From the NCBI GenBank assembly GCA_015039465.1, contig MU130698.1:287825-306850 (forward strand): a stretch of 19,026 nt of DNA. Reading direction: 5' to 3'. Made by a program: the position numbers and the translations under genes. This document shows positions 17,872-19,026 of this stretch, piece after piece. How positions within the stretch are numbered: position 1 is the stretch's first letter; each line of letters begins with the position of its first letter. The notes under the pieces are model-generated. The model saw only the letters and a program-made list of their open reading frames with translations, ran no database searches and was not told the origin of the DNA. This DNA comes from Phlegmacium glaucopus (Eukaryota; Basidiomycota; Agaricomycetes; Agaricales; Cortinariaceae).

Positions 17872-18180
17872 TTAGCCGGGGAGAGCTTCCACTTCTGCAT
17901 ATGACCTCAGCAGTGGGTCCTGGATGGCTGGGAATACTACGGGAACTGTTGGTAGCTGCTCAGTTGTTGGGAGATCTCCCGTGGGTGGAGAAGCGGATAT
18001 CCGTGTTCCTGGTCGACGCAGGCGAATGGTTCGGACGGAAACACTCTGCCGAGTGGAGACGCCGAGCGGTTCGGCCAGAGCTCGGGAACGTCCCCGTACC
18101 GTAAGCATAACCGCGGTGTGAGAAAATGAACGAGGTTCCTCATGGGTACCTTCGGTACTTCCACTACCCCGCAACCTCAT
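17872..18180 (-). other. GC-rich open frame, unrecognised
   Basis: A 102-codon minus frame, Arg/Ser/Pro/Thr-rich (for example RLRRPGTRISASPPTGDLPT), lies in a GC-rich block (about 17750-18550) that contrasts with the rest of the window. No domain, splice site or start context supports it as a gene. It could be a gag-like or host disordered fragment, or just non-coding GC-rich sequence. Several other frames are open here as well. Confidence 0.25.
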
Positions 18181-18439
18181 CGCTGCGTAAAGACGCGATG
18201 GAGTCCTTTGTGCGGGTTTAGGAGTGTGACAAGTAGGTCCGGTTAAGCCTCCGGGTGCTCCGGAAGAGCGCGAAGTAATAGGGACGGGTCAGGGAGGACG
18301 TTCCTGCCGCAACTGAATGATACCCTGTGTGAGGAGTGCAGTGGATCCCTTGTGCGTATCATTCGGATCGTCAGAAAGAGGATCGTGAACCCATTGCTCT
18401 GAGTGAGCAGCGCAGCAGTCTGAGGATTTTAAGCCCAAA

Positions 18440-18549
18440 GCGTCGAGCAGAGAAAGGGGGTCAGATCAAGCCCAGTGACGAGCCCAGCCCTTCGCGAAGC
18501 GCGAAAGTGGGTTTATCGAATGACGTAAGCGTGGTATTTATCGGAGATT
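18440..18549 (+). repeat. 110-bp direct repeat, copy 1
   Basis: GCGTCGAGCAGAGAAAGGGG through TATTTATCGGAGATT is repeated without a difference at 18917-19026. It includes the palindrome TTCGCGAA (18491-18498) followed by GCGCGAAAG. The right-hand similarity may continue past 18549, but the second copy is cut by the window end. Confidence 0.95.
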
Positions 18550-18576
18550 TATAAAATCAGACGGTTATGTGGATGT

Positions 18577-18606
18577 GGGACAAGTAGTTGGTATCAACTA
18601 TGTCCC
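18577..18606. repeat. Hairpin GGGACA...TGTCCC
   Basis: GGGACA-AG-TAGTTG, loop GTAT, CAACTATGTCCC: a 12-bp stem with a 2-base bulge. It contains TATCAACTATG (18592-18602). It could mark an LTR end (TGTGGGACAAG), but I cannot bound such an element. Confidence 0.75.
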
Positions 18607-18721
18607 AAGTAGATGTGAACTGCTTTGTTCTCTTATGCGTTTCTAGTTATAAGAGCAGAATCGTTTCTTACTCGCATCTGATCTTAGTTCAGAAACTCAC
18701 TTGCACCCTACAGTGTCGCAA

Positions 18722-18825
18722 TGTGCGAAGAAGAAGATTATGAGGGTAGCAAGTGGGAGTCAAAGACCGAGAGACGGAGCGAGAGCGAACAAAAAGCGAG
18801 GGAGGGCGGCGAGGGATATATGTCG
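18722..18825 (+). other. Purine-rich strand-asymmetric tract
   Basis: A run dominated by A and G (for example GCGAAGAAGAAGATTATGAG, then GAGAGACGGAGCGAGAGCGA) over about 100 bp, with no ORF, between the two direct repeat copies. Confidence 0.5.
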
Positions 18826-18916
18826 CGTTTGGACGTAGAGTCGGTATGGGTCAGACCGGACTCTTCAAGGGGCTAGTCTAACTGATTAGAGTCAAACGCT
18901 CAGAGGGTGGGTGGGA

Positions 18917-19026
18917 GCGTCGAGCAGAGAAAGGGGGTCAGATCAAGCCCAGTGACGAGCCCAGCCCTTCGCGAAGCGCGAAAGTGGGTTTATCGAATGA
19001 CGTAAGCGTGGTATTTATCGGAGATT
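18917..19026 (+). repeat. 110-bp direct repeat, copy 2 (cut by window end)
   Basis: Identical to 18440-18549, 477 bp downstream. It is either the second unit of a tandem repeat with a 477-bp period or one of a pair of terminal repeats. The window ends inside it. Confidence 0.95.

Overview
The window looks like nuclear DNA of a filamentous fungus, most likely a basidiomycete (Agaricomycetes). The reasons are several 51-63 bp GT-AG introns inside small genes, solo LTRs with 5-bp target-site duplications, a hAT-type element, a Ty1/copia relic, a decayed eukaryotic ABCF-type gene, and a proline-rich plus SAM-like protein of a kind I associate from memory with mushroom genomes. There is no operon structure, no bacterial signal and no RNA gene that I can support.

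Bases 1-9100 are an AT-rich transposon graveyard. It opens with a 10-bp minisatellite (362-760) whose monomer reappears inverted at 803-861 beyond a perfect palindrome. Next come two foldback structures: a small one at 1706-1871, and a near-perfect 159-bp-arm hairpin at 2438-2787. A repeat family then occurs as two inverted copies (2926-5085 and 5937-6393). A 1,699-bp TG...CA element sits in the first copy, and the second copy preserves the empty site. One intron-containing plus-strand gene (5086 to 8370) has been cut up by a 432-bp solo LTR (5371-5802), by repeat copy B in an intron, probably by another LTR-like block, and by a 586-bp solo LTR (7567-8152). Removing each solo LTR with one target duplication restores the reading frame across the junction. 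A 527-bp hAT-like element with an 8-bp target duplication follows at 8569-9095.

Bases 9100-19026 have higher GC and more gene-like content. There is a four-exon gene for a 207-residue predicted secreted protein (9721-10519). A minus-strand copia 3' end (LTR, polypurine tract, RNase H tail) abuts it at 10566-11160. A fossil C-terminal ABCF ATPase domain lies at 11901-12580. A three-exon minus-strand gene for a disordered Q/S/P-rich protein (15881 to 15058) has a TATA box about 80 bp upstream, and its stop codon lies in a 92-bp tandem repeat. Two direct copies of a broken, intron-bearing gene (14097-14674 and 16966-17635) flank it. The right end (17640-19026) is GC-rich, with two hairpins sharing an 11-mer and a 110-bp identical direct repeat at 477-bp spacing, the second copy running off the window.

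Only two genes look intact: the secreted protein and the disordered protein. Neither has a function I recognise. I see no clear new multi-gene system. The most informative structures are the inverted minisatellite, the long hairpin, the gene interrupted by datable insertions, and the tandem array that repeats the C-terminus of the disordered protein.
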